The notes under the pieces: generated by a model
The model's database searches: none
Told to the model about the DNA's origin: nothing
What the model saw: only the letters and a program-made list of their open reading frames with translations
Source of the DNA: UMGS946 sp048421225
GTDB lineage: Bacteria; Bacillota; Clostridia; Christensenellales; CAG-138
DNA length: 16,366 nucleotides
Direction of reading: 5' to 3'
NCBI GenBank assembly: GCA_048421225.1
Contig: DBFNRV010000015.1
Location: 1-16,366 of the forward strand
Position numbers and translations under genes: made by a program
Shown here: one piece after another, positions 6,177-14,903 of the stretch
Layout of the letters: the number at the start of each line of letters is the position of its first letter
Position numbering within the stretch: the stretch's first letter is position 1

Positions 6177-9100
6177 ATGGTGCATGAGGTGCAGTTGGGT
6201 AGACGAACGAGGATGAGCTATTCCCAGATATCCGAAGTTCTCGACATGCCCGACCTGATTGAGGTACAAAAGAACTCATACAGGAGGTTTGTAAACGAGG
6301 ATCTTATGGAGGCGCTAAGGGACGCCTCACCTATTACCGACCACGCAGCCAAGCTGCTTTTGGAGTTTGTAGGCTACAAGATAGACGCTGACAACCCCAA
6401 ATACAGCGTTGAAGAATGCAAAAACCGGGATGTTACCTACTCTGCCCCGCTGAGGGTACACGTCCGCCTTATCAACAGAGAAACGGGCGCGCTCATCGAC
6501 GAAAAGGATGTGTTTATGGGCGATTTCCCTCTTATGACCGAGCAGGGGACATTTATATACAACGGGGCCGAGCGCGTAATCGTAAGCCAGTTGGTCCGCT
6601 CGCCGGGCGCATACTACGACATGACCATTGATAAGGTGGGAAAACGCCTGTTTTCCGCCCAGATCATTCCCAACAGAGGTGCGTGGCTCGAATATGAAAC
6701 CGACAGCAATGAGATATTGTATGTTAAGATTGACCGCCAGCGAAAGCTGTTTATAACCACCTTGCTGCGTGCTATAGGATATGGAACCGACGCACAGATT
6801 GTCGAGCTTCTGGGAGAAGAGGAACGGCTTCTCAACACCTTGGAAAAGGATACTTCTAAATCTGAGGAAGACGGACTTATAGAGATTTATAAAAGGCAAA
6901 GGCCGGGGGAACCGCCTACGAGCGAAAGCGCCCGCAACCTAATGAAGACGCTTTTCTTTGATAAGCGCTATGATCTGGCCCGAGTCGGCAGATATAAATT
7001 TAATAAAAAGTTATGCCTGTCCGCCAGAATCGCAGGGCGGATAGCCGCCGAGCATGTAATCGACCCGAACACCGGCGAAATCCTGGTTGAGGAAGGCTCA
7101 GAGATCAGCCGCGATGCCGCGCTAAGTATTGAAAGCGCAGGGGTTCGGGGTGTATATGTATATGCCGATGATAAGCGCATCCGCGTCGTTGGAAACTGGT
7201 TCGTCGACGCAGCTAGCCATCTGCCCTTTGATCCCGCCGAAGCTGGAATAAATGAAAAGGTGCATTATCCCACCCTTATAGACCTGTTGTCCTCGGCTCG
7301 GGATATGGACGAGAACGCCCTTAAGGCCCATATCAGAGCGAACCTAAACGAACTTATACCCCGCCACATCGTAGCTGACGATATGGTGGCGTCCGTTAGC
7401 TATCTGATTGGTATGAATTACGGCATCGGCAAGGCCGACGATATAGACCACCTTGGCAACAGGCGGATCAGATCCGTAGGCGAGCTGCTTCAAAACCATA
7501 TAAGGATTGGACTTACGCGGCTTGAACGCACAGTAAAGGAGCGCATGTCGGTTCAGGATATGGATTCCGCCACGCCTGGCAACCTTATAAATCCCAGGCC
7601 CGTTGCCGCCTCAATAAAGGAGTTCTTTGGCTCGTCCCAGCTATCACAGTTCATGGACCAGACCAACCCTCTTGCCGAGCTTACCCACAAGCGCCGTCTC
7701 AGCGCACTGGGACAGGGCGGCCTTAACCGTGACCGTGCAACCTTTGAGGTGCGCGACGTTCACTATTCCCACTATGGACGTATGTGCCCTATAGAAACTC
7801 CGGAAGGGCCCAATATCGGTCTGATCAACTCCCTATCAACCTATGCCCGTATAAACGAGTATGGCTTTATTGAGTCGCCTTACCGAATTGTTGACGCAGA
7901 TGGTAAGCGAATCCTTGGCGACGTAGTGTACCTAACGGCGGACGAGGAGGAGGACTGCATAGTAGCTCAGGCTAACGAGCCTCTGATAGTAAACGAGGAT
8001 GGTACGTCCTGGTTCGCCAAGGACCGCGTTGTAGCCAGATACCGCGATCAGATAATCGAGGTTCCAAGTTCTGAGGTTCATTATATGGACGTATCGCCAA
8101 AGCAGCTCATATCTGTCGCTACGGCTATGATACCCTTCTTGGAAAACGACGACGCTAACAGGGCCCTGATGGGCTCCAACATGCAGCGGCAGGCAGTTCC
8201 GCTGCTACAGCCCGAAGCTCCTATTGTAGGAACGGGCATGGAATACAAAGCGGCCCATGATTCGGGCGTGGTTGTACTTGCAAATGAAAACGGAACGGTT
8301 AAGCGCGTAAGCGCCCGAAATATTATCATAGTAGACGACGCCGGAAAAGAGCATGAGTACCGGCTGATAAAGTTCAGGCGTTCCAACCAGGGCACCTGCA
8401 TAAACCAGCGTCCTATCGTCTCTGAAGGCGACAGGGTCGCTAAAGGCGACGTCATAGCCGATGGGACCTCCACGGAGCAGGGCGAAATTGCCCTGGGCAG
8501 GAATATACTGATCGGATTTATGCCGTGGGAGGGTTATAACTACGAGGATGCCGTACTCATCAGCGAAGAGCTGGTGCGAAACGACATATTTACATCCATA
8601 CATATAGAAAAGCATGAGCTTGAGGCCAGGGATACCAAGCTTGGCCAGGAGGAAATAACGCGCGACATACCAAATATCGGCGACGACGCGCTAAAGGATC
8701 TTGACGAACGTGGAATTATCCGCATTGGCGCCGAAGTGCATACGGGCGATATCCTCGTTGGAAAGGTGACGCCAAAGGGCGAAACTGAGCTTACGGCAGA
8801 AGAAAAGCTGCTGCGTGCAATCTTTGGTGAAAAGGCCCGCGAAGTAAGGGATACGTCATTAAGGGTCCCGCACGGAGAGGATGGAATTGTCGTAGACGTT
8901 AAGGTATTTACCCGCGAAAACAAGGATGAGCTGTCGCCAGGGGTAAACGAGCTTGTGCGCGTTTACATTGCACAAAAACGCAAGATCTCTGTTGGCGACA
9001 AGATGGCTGGCCGCCATGGAAACAAGGGCGTTATATCTCGTATCCTTCCTCCGGAAGACATGCCGTTCCTGCCGGACGGAACGCCGCTTCAAATCGTTCT

Positions 9101-9953
9101 AAACCCGCTGGGAGTACCGTCGCGTATGAACATAGGGCAGGTGCTGGAGCTTCATTTAGGACGCGCCGCGAAGGAGCGTGGATGGCATATCGCAACGCCG
9201 GTTTTTGACGGGGCGACGGAAAAGGATATAGCGGAATGCCTCAGGTTGGCAGGATGCGACGAAGACGGCAAAACGTATCTGTACGACGGTAGAACGGGTG
9301 AAAGGTTCGAAAACCGCGTTTCCGTAGGATATATGTATTACTTAAAGCTCGCTCACCTTGTAGACGACAAGATCCATGCCAGAAGCACCGGACCGTACTC
9401 GCTGGTAACCCAGCAGCCCCTTGGCGGAAAGGCCCAGTTCGGAGGCCAGCGCTTTGGCGAGATGGAGGTGTGGGCTTTGGAGGCTTATGGCGCGGCAAAT
9501 ACGCTGCAAGAAATTTTGACGGTAAAGAGCGACGATGTAATCGGTCGTGTAAAGACCTACGAAGCCATTGTTAAAGGTGAAAACGTACCGGAGCCTGGCG
9601 TACCCGAATCGTTTAAGGTACTGATTAGGGAGCTTCAATCGCTTGCGCTTGATATAAAGGTTCTGACCGACACCCGTGAGGAAATCGAAATTGATAATAT
9701 GATGGAGGCGGAAGAACCCGTAGCGTTTAAAACAGAACTGCCCGATTTGGATAAGGCCGAGGATATCCTCCCGGCTAAGTTTGGAGGTTTTTCTGAGTTT
9801 GACGAGTTCGAGGACGATGAGCTTGAAGACGACCTCGAGGATGATGACGAGGGCCTGGCTGATGATGAACCCGACCCCTCCTCACAGTTTGAATTTGGAG
9901 ATGATTTTATCATAGAAGGCGATGAACCGGATGACAACCTTGACGGAGAATAA
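6177..9953 (+). CDS. rpoB: DNA-directed RNA polymerase subunit beta
   Basis: The 1258-residue protein is the beta subunit of RNA polymerase, which forms half of the active-site cleft and the rifampicin pocket. Recognised blocks include FFGSSQLSQFMDQTNPLAELTHKRR (in part; positions about 482-507), YGRMCPIETPEGPNIGLI, GFMPWEGYNYEDA, and GDKMAGRHGNKG with active-site Lys942 and Lys950. Rifampicin-site residues equal the sensitive E. coli type at Asp516, His526 and Ser531 (here 494, 504, 509). Fork loop 2 is unusual: Gln513 replaces the usual Pro, with further changes at 517, 519 and 522. The last 57 residues contain 29 Asp/Glu and no Lys/Arg. I chose ATG 6177 because AGGAG at 6164-6168 is 8 nt upstream; the in-frame GTG at 6168 overlaps that site. 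rpoC follows after 34 nt. No ribosomal protein gene precedes it. Confidence 0.98.
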   Translation: MVHEVQLGRRTRMSYSQISEVLDMPDLIEVQKNSYRRFVNEDLMEALRDASPITDHAAKLLLEFVGYKIDADNPKYSVEECKNRDVTYSAPLRVHVRLINRETGALIDEKDVFMGDFPLMTEQGTFIYNGAERVIVSQLVRSPGAYYDMTIDKVGKRLFSAQIIPNRGAWLEYETDSNEILYVKIDRQRKLFITTLLRAIGYGTDAQIVELLGEEERLLNTLEKDTSKSEEDGLIEIYKRQRPGEPPTSESARNLMKTLFFDKRYDLARVGRYKFNKKLCLSARIAGRIAAEHVIDPNTGEILVEEGSEISRDAALSIESAGVRGVYVYADDKRIRVVGNWFVDAASHLPFDPAEAGINEKVHYPTLIDLLSSARDMDENALKAHIRANLNELIPRHIVADDMVASVSYLIGMNYGIGKADDIDHLGNRRIRSVGELLQNHIRIGLTRLERTVKERMSVQDMDSATPGNLINPRPVAASIKEFFGSSQLSQFMDQTNPLAELTHKRRLSALGQGGLNRDRATFEVRDVHYSHYGRMCPIETPEGPNIGLINSLSTYARINEYGFIESPYRIVDADGKRILGDVVYLTADEEEDCIVAQANEPLIVNEDGTSWFAKDRVVARYRDQIIEVPSSEVHYMDVSPKQLISVATAMIPFLENDDANRALMGSNMQRQAVPLLQPEAPIVGTGMEYKAAHDSGVVVLANENGTVKRVSARNIIIVDDAGKEHEYRLIKFRRSNQGTCINQRPIVSEGDRVAKGDVIADGTSTEQGEIALGRNILIGFMPWEGYNYEDAVLISEELVRNDIFTSIHIEKHELEARDTKLGQEEITRDIPNIGDDALKDLDERGIIRIGAEVHTGDILVGKVTPKGETELTAEEKLLRAIFGEKAREVRDTSLRVPHGEDGIVVDVKVFTRENKDELSPGVNELVRVYIAQKRKISVGDKMAGRHGNKGVISRILPPEDMPFLPDGTPLQIVLNPLGVPSRMNIGQVLELHLGRAAKERGWHIATPVFDGATEKDIAECLRLAGCDEDGKTYLYDGRTGERFENRVSVGYMYYLKLAHLVDDKIHARSTGPYSLVTQQPLGGKAQFGGQRFGEMEVWALEAYGAANTLQEILTVKSDDVIGRVKTYEAIVKGENVPEPGVPESFKVLIRELQSLALDIKVLTDTREEIEIDNMMEAEEPVAFKTELPDLDKAEDILPAKFGGFSEFDEFEDDELEDDLEDDDEGLADDEPDPSSQFEFGDDFIIEGDEPDDNLDGE

Positions 9954-9987
9954 GCCAAACGCATACTGCTGAAGGGAGAGAAACGTT

Positions 9988-12900
9988 TTGTTCGAGCTTA
10001 CTAATTTCGACGCTATACAAATAGGCCTTGCATCACCTGAAAAGATACTTGAATGGTCTCACGGTGAGGTTAAAAAGCCTGAAACAATAAACTATAGGAC
10101 GCTCAAGCCCGAGAAGGACGGGCTGTTTTGCGAGCGAATATTCGGACCAACGAAGGACTGGGAATGCCACTGCGGGCGCTATAAGCGTATACAGCATAAG
10201 GGCGTTATCTGCGACAAATGCGGAGTTGAGGTGACAAAATCCAAAGTCCGCCGTGAACGTATGGGCCACATTCAGCTTGCAGCCCCGGTTTCGCATATAT
10301 GGTACTTTCGCGGAACCCCGAGCAGGATGAAGATGCTTTTGGATATGTCCCCAAAATCGCTTGAACAGGTCATATATTTTGCAAAATATGTGGTGCTTGA
10401 TCCGGGCGATACCGATATACCGTATAAAAAGCTCATGACTGAGATGGAATATCGCCGTGAAGCAGCCCGCGTAGCGCCAAAACGGTTCCGCGTAGGCATG
10501 GGCGCAGAGGCAATTAAAGAGCTGCTTCAAAAGCTTGACCTTCAAAAACTGGCCGAAGATCTCCGCGCTGAGATAAGCAAGGCTTCCGCTCAGAGCCAAA
10601 AACGCGCAAACGCAGTTAAGCGTCTTGAGGTGGTTGAGGCATTTATTAAGAGCAGCAATAAGCCGGAATGGATGATACTGGACATAATTCCGGTTATCCC
10701 TCCCGATCTAAGGCCAATGGTTCAGCTTGACGGCGGAAGGTTTGCCGCAAGCGATCTTAACGATCTTTACCGCCGCGTAATCAGCCGCAATAACAGGCTT
10801 AAGAAGCTTCTTGAAATTCATGCGCCGGACATCGTTGTAAGAAACGAAAAGCGTATGCTCCAGGAAGCTGTTGACGCGCTTATAGACAACGGCAAGCGCA
10901 CCCGTGCGGTTACAGGTGCAAACAACCGGCCGCTAAAGTCCCTTTCAGAGCTTTTGCGCGGAAAGCAAGGACGTTTCCGGCAGAACCTTCTTGGAAAGCG
11001 CGTAGACTACTCCGGCCGTTCCGTAATTGTAGTTGGACCGGAATTGAAGATGTATCAATGCGGATTGCCTAAGGAGATGGCCCTTGAACTGTTTAAGCCG
11101 TTTGTAATGAAAAAGCTGGTGGAGAACGATCCCCAGACCAATATAAAGAGTGCAAAACGCAAGATAGAACGCGTAAGCAAGGAAGTATGGGACGCCCTGG
11201 AGGAGGTTATAAAGGATCATCCGGTGCTTCTTAACCGCGCTCCAACCCTACACCGGCTTGGTATACAGGCATTTGAGCCTGTTCTGGTTGAAGGCAGGGC
11301 GCTTAAGCTTCACCCCCTGGTATGCCCCGCATATAACGCTGACTTTGACGGCGACCAGATGGCCGTACATGTACCGCTATCCGTTGAGGCTCAGGCTGAG
11401 GCGCGCTTCCTTATGCTGGCCTCAAACAACATACTTAAACCCCAAGACGGTAAGCCTGTGGTAAGCCCAACGCAGGATATGGTAATGGGATGCTATTACC
11501 TTACCCTTCAGCGCGACGGCGATAAGGGCGAAGGCAAGGCGTTTTCCTCCGAGGACGAAGCGCTTATGGCGTATCAAAGCGGCGACGTAACGCTCCATGC
11601 TAAGGTGAAAGTACGCATTCAGCGGGAAATCGACGGTGAGATCCACAGCAAGGTCATAAACACCTCTGTTGGCAGGCTTATATTTAACGGCGCTATCCCT
11701 CAGGATCTCGGATTTGTCGACAGGTCGCTGCCGGAAGATGCGTTTAAGCTTGAGATAGATGAAAAGGTGACCAAGAAAACGCTAGCTTCGATAGTCGACT
11801 GCTGCTATCGCAGACACGGGGCTACCTCCACGTCGAATATGCTCGATAATATCAAGAGCCTTGGGTTTAAATATTCCACCAAAGGGGGAATAACCGTAGG
11901 CTATAGGGATATAATCGTACCCGAGCAGAAAAAACAGATGCTCGCCGATGCGGAAGACAGGGTCATAGAAATTGAGGATATGTATATGATGGGCGTCATC
12001 ACTGCAAAGGAACGCCGTGAGCACATCATTAAGATCTGGGAACAGGCTACCAAAAACGTAACCGACGCCCTGATGAACAGCCTTGACGAATGGAACCCGA
12101 TTTACATGATGGCAAACTCCGGCGCACGCGGAAGCACCAACCAGATACGTCAGCTTGCCGGCATGCGTGGACTTATGGCTGACCCCAGCGGTCAGATAAT
12201 TGAGGTTCCAATTCGTTCCAACTTTAGGGAGGGCCTTACGGTTCTTGAGTTTTTCGTTTCTTCGCACGGAGCGAGGAAAGGTCTTGCCGATACCGCCCTC
12301 AGAACCGCGGACTCCGGCTATCTTACCAGGCGCCTTGTCGATGTCTCCCAGGACGTTATCATACGCGAGGACGACTGCTTTAAGCTTAGAAACGATAGCG
12401 TTAAGGGAATACGCATAGAGGCGATAAAGGACGGCGACAGGATCATCGAACCTCTTGGCGACAGAATTCTTGGCCGTTATACAGCCGAACCGGTCTATCA
12501 CCCTGAAACCGGCGAACTAATAATTGGAGCAAATGAGCTTATCACTTATGAGCTGCGCAATACAATAATAGCCGCCGGTGTTAAAAGCGTTGTCTGCCGC
12601 ACTGTATTCACATGCAGAAGCGAGCACGGCGTATGCGCAAAATGCTATGGCGTTAACTTGGCTACCGGTCACCCTGTAAATATTGGCGAAGCCGTAGGGA
12701 TAATAGCGGCGCAAGCTATCGGAGAGCCTGGAACGCAGCTGACGATGCGTACGTTCCACACAGGCGGCGTCGCGTCCGCGGACGATATAACACAGGGTCT
12801 CCCCCGTGTTGAGGAAATATTCGAGGCCAGAAAGCCAAAGGGCCTGGCTGTGATATCCCAGATCGCCGGCACCGTACACATACAGACCGGCAAGAAGACC

Positions 12901-13686
12901 GAGGCTGTAATCACAAACGAGAGCGAAACCGAAAAATACCTTATACCATTCGGTTCAAAGCTTAAGGTTGCCGACGGCGATTTTGTGGCGGCCGGAGACG
13001 AGCTTACTGAAGGCTCTGTAAACCCGCATGAAATACTAAGCATAAAGGGAGTTAATCAGGTCCAATCCTATATGCTTAAAGAGGTTCAAAGCGTATACCG
13101 CGACCAGGGCGTTGAAATCGCCGATAAGCATATTGAGATCATTATTAGGCAGATGCTGCGCAAGGTTCAAGTTACCAACGCTGGAGATACCCAGCTGCTT
13201 CCTGGCGAGCTCATAGATATATTCCGCTTTGAACAGGAGAACAGCAGGGTTATTGAGGCGGAAGGCCAGCCTGCCGAGTCAAAGCGCAAGCTTATGGGCA
13301 TTACCAAGGCCGCGCTCGCTACCGACTCGTTCCTGTCCGCAGCGTCGTTCCAGGAAACGACCCGTGTTCTTACCGAGGCCGCCACAAAGGGGAAGGTGGA
13401 CCCGCTGGTAGGATTAAAGGAAAATGTAATAATCGGCAAGCTCATTCCAGCTGGAATCGGACTCAAGCGCTACCGCAACATTGATATACAGGTGGAAAGC
13501 AATGCGCACGATAATGTAGCAACAGACCATCAGGTGCATGCCGAGCGTATCCTCTCTGACAGCGATGAGGACTATGCGGCGCTAGCGGCGGAGGCTGCCG
13601 GTCAGCCAGATAGGCCATCGTTCTCCGATTTTACCGAGCTTGAACCGCTGGAACTTGCCGAAATGCCGGAGATAAACGCCTTTTAG
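9988..13686 (+). CDS. rpoC: DNA-directed RNA polymerase subunit beta'
   Basis: The 1232-residue protein carries the catalytic magnesium motif NADFDGDQM (Asp452, Asp454, Asp456), the N-terminal zinc site CHC...CDKC (C60, C62, C75, C78), the second zinc site formed by C797 with C876, C883 and C886, and the trigger-loop segment QAIGEPGTQLTMRTFHTGG. Its size is close to other Bacillota beta' subunits, so no large lineage insertion is present. The start is TTG at 9988, giving the conserved MFELTNFDAIQIGLASPEKI; AGGGAG at 9973-9978 is 9 nt upstream. It lies 34 nt after rpoB and is presumably translated from the same mRNA. The stop is TAG, with a second in-frame TAG four codons later, and the next gene starts in the same frame. 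Confidence 0.98.
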   Translation: MFELTNFDAIQIGLASPEKILEWSHGEVKKPETINYRTLKPEKDGLFCERIFGPTKDWECHCGRYKRIQHKGVICDKCGVEVTKSKVRRERMGHIQLAAPVSHIWYFRGTPSRMKMLLDMSPKSLEQVIYFAKYVVLDPGDTDIPYKKLMTEMEYRREAARVAPKRFRVGMGAEAIKELLQKLDLQKLAEDLRAEISKASAQSQKRANAVKRLEVVEAFIKSSNKPEWMILDIIPVIPPDLRPMVQLDGGRFAASDLNDLYRRVISRNNRLKKLLEIHAPDIVVRNEKRMLQEAVDALIDNGKRTRAVTGANNRPLKSLSELLRGKQGRFRQNLLGKRVDYSGRSVIVVGPELKMYQCGLPKEMALELFKPFVMKKLVENDPQTNIKSAKRKIERVSKEVWDALEEVIKDHPVLLNRAPTLHRLGIQAFEPVLVEGRALKLHPLVCPAYNADFDGDQMAVHVPLSVEAQAEARFLMLASNNILKPQDGKPVVSPTQDMVMGCYYLTLQRDGDKGEGKAFSSEDEALMAYQSGDVTLHAKVKVRIQREIDGEIHSKVINTSVGRLIFNGAIPQDLGFVDRSLPEDAFKLEIDEKVTKKTLASIVDCCYRRHGATSTSNMLDNIKSLGFKYSTKGGITVGYRDIIVPEQKKQMLADAEDRVIEIEDMYMMGVITAKERREHIIKIWEQATKNVTDALMNSLDEWNPIYMMANSGARGSTNQIRQLAGMRGLMADPSGQIIEVPIRSNFREGLTVLEFFVSSHGARKGLADTALRTADSGYLTRRLVDVSQDVIIREDDCFKLRNDSVKGIRIEAIKDGDRIIEPLGDRILGRYTAEPVYHPETGELIIGANELITYELRNTIIAAGVKSVVCRTVFTCRSEHGVCAKCYGVNLATGHPVNIGEAVGIIAAQAIGEPGTQLTMRTFHTGGVASADDITQGLPRVEEIFEARKPKGLAVISQIAGTVHIQTGKKTEAVITNESETEKYLIPFGSKLKVADGDFVAAGDELTEGSVNPHEILSIKGVNQVQSYMLKEVQSVYRDQGVEIADKHIEIIIRQMLRKVQVTNAGDTQLLPGELIDIFRFEQENSRVIEAEGQPAESKRKLMGITKAALATDSFLSAASFQETTRVLTEAATKGKVDPLVGLKENVIIGKLIPAGIGLKRYRNIDIQVESNAHDNVATDHQVHAERILSDSDEDYAALAAEAAGQPDRPSFSDFTELEPLELAEMPEINAF

Positions 13687-13716
13687 CTTATACGTGTTTA
13701 GTCATTAGGAGGCAAA

Positions 13717-14481
13717 GTGGAAAACAAATATACAAACGAAGACTGTCCGCTAAGGGGCGGAGACGATTGCAGGCTTCTTAATATGCCCGGGTGCAATGAG
13801 TGCCCCATAAATAAGCTGCCCCGTGAAGAAAAGGTCAAGGCTGGAAGGGAGCTTCGCGATACGGCTATACTCATGCCGATAGAATTGGTGCGTTCCGCGG
13901 CGGAAAGCTCCCACTGCCTGTTATGCAATGACGACGTTAAGCGTAAGCGTACCTGTTACGCCGTTGCCGATTTAGGGCATAAGCACCCTAACCCTGATAA
14001 CACCAGCGATATCTCAAAGGGCGGCCTTTTAGTTCCGGTTCAGATAGCCTCTTGTAACCAATGTAGGCGCAATTTTACTCTTGCCAGCTATCTTCCGGAT
14101 GCCCTGTCACTGCTTATCGCAGGAATAGCGCTTGTATTACTAAGCATACGCGGTATTAGGGAGCCTCTTATGTCGGTGCTTATGGCCTTGCCGCTGATAG
14201 TATTTATCGCTGCCTGTATACTGGCTGTGACCGTTCGCTATACGCTTAGACGCTACCTGTTAAAAAGACTCGGTAAACGTACTAAATTTAAAATATCAGA
14301 CATTGGCATAATTTCACGTATGTACAGCAATGGCTGGTTTGAACTTTATGGCAACAACCGAGGGATTTCAAAGATATACTTTAACGACGCGCCCCTTTCT
14401 AAGGGACCGTATACCGCGTATATTCGTGAATCCAATGATGGCCCGGCAGACATCAAGCTAGATCAGAGCATAGAAGAATAG
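13717..14481 (+). CDS. Unrecognised Cys-rich membrane protein with two helices, downstream of rpoC
   Basis: I do not recognise this 254-residue family. The N-terminal part has a spaced cysteine group C10-x7-C18-x7-C26-x2-C29 (CPLRGGDDC, PGCNECP). A second possible zinc ribbon is built from CLLC (67-70) and CNQC (113-116), with C80 and His-rich GHKH (87-90) between them. Two hydrophobic helices follow (about 126-144 and 152-173), joined by a short loop. The basic stretch RRYLLKRLGKRTK (178-190) suggests that both ends face the cytoplasm. The remaining 65 or so residues look like a small soluble domain. The start is GTG with AGGAGG only 4 nt upstream, an unusually short gap. It begins 30 nt after rpoC with no terminator between, so it is probably co-transcribed with rpoBC. 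A metal- or redox-sensing role would be conjecture. Confidence 0.85.
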   Translation: MENKYTNEDCPLRGGDDCRLLNMPGCNECPINKLPREEKVKAGRELRDTAILMPIELVRSAAESSHCLLCNDDVKRKRTCYAVADLGHKHPNPDNTSDISKGGLLVPVQIASCNQCRRNFTLASYLPDALSLLIAGIALVLLSIRGIREPLMSVLMALPLIVFIAACILAVTVRYTLRRYLLKRLGKRTKFKISDIGIISRMYSNGWFELYGNNRGISKIYFNDAPLSKGPYTAYIRESNDGPADIKLDQSIEE

Positions 14482-14490
14482 AGTATAAGT

Positions 14491-14528
14491 AACCCGTTTG
14501 GCGCCTGTCAGACGGGGTTTCTATTTTA
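14491..14528 (+). terminator. Intrinsic terminator of the rpoB-rpoC-membrane protein unit
   Basis: AACCCGTTTG (14491-14500) pairs with CAGACGGGGTT (14509-14519) with one bulged G and one G-U pair, closing an 8-nt loop; TTCTATTTTATT follows. It lies 10 nt after the stop of the Cys-rich membrane protein gene. Confidence 0.75.
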
Positions 14529-14829
14529 TTGCAAAGTTTAAATTAATTCTGCTAAATTGCTTTTAAGCACCACTTTGCCGCGTAAACCAGCGCTTAAATT
14601 GGTTACTGATGCTTCGCCTCATTAATTTTTTCTATGTTATCGGGTGCTAATAATCCATGCCTTGATACTAGGCAAAACCGCGGCAATGCCAGTACCGCTT
14701 TACCGCGCATAATGGTATATACCAAAATAATGTAATGTATTTAATTAACCCCTTCCAATGCATCGCTGATTACCTTGCAATTCTTCAAGAATTTAAGGAC
14801 TTTTTCCGCATACATATATTTCTGAGTAC
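14529..14829. other. Gene-free region between the rpoBC unit and the acetyltransferase gene
   Basis: No supported gene lies here. One minus-strand frame (14804 down to 14603) reads like protein but has a stop at 14741-14743; its open part from ATG 14710 encodes 35 residues (MRGKAVLALPRFCLVSRHGL...) with no ribosome binding site that I can see. It could be a decayed gene or chance. A terminator-like hairpin occupies 14773-14805. No remnant of a GlmU uridyltransferase domain is visible on the plus strand. Confidence 0.45.
14773..14805 (+). terminator. Terminator-like hairpin in the intergenic region
   Basis: CCTTG (14773-14777), one bulged C, then AATT pair with AATTTAAGG (14790-14798); the loop can close further through the palindrome AATTCTT-C-AAGAATT. 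ACTTTTT follows directly. It lies upstream of the next promoter and about 290 nt after the rpoBC terminator, so it might end a short transcript of unknown nature or catch readthrough. Confidence 0.4.
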
Positions 14830-14836
14830 GCCTTGC

Positions 14837-14866
14837 TTGACAAGGCGGTAAGTTTGAATATAGAAT
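14837..14866 (+). promoter_or_regulatory. Promoter of the acetyltransferase/hydrolase pair, with overlapping inverted repeats
   Basis: A perfect TTGACA (14837-14842) is followed after 18 nt by TAGAAT (14861-14866), or after 16 nt by TATAGA. The -35 lies inside an inverted repeat GCCTTG-CTTGA-CAAGGC (14830-14846), and a second repeat GCGGT-CA-ACCGC (14871-14882) covers the likely start site. Both could be protein-binding sites; GGCGGT (14844-14849) can also pair with ACCGCC (14878-14883). Confidence 0.6.
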
Positions 14867-14903
14867 ATGTGCGGTCAACCGCCTAAATGAAAGGACAGTT
14901 ATT

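Noticed and set aside
5941..6279. Minus-strand frame of 112 codons covering the rpoB leader and start
   Set aside because: It overlaps the conserved rpoB N-terminus, and its translation has no recognisable pattern.
11782..12501. Long minus-strand open frame (239 codons) inside rpoC
   Set aside because: It lies wholly opposite a highly conserved coding region, has no ribosome binding site in context, and its translation shows no domain. It is a shadow of rpoC codon use.
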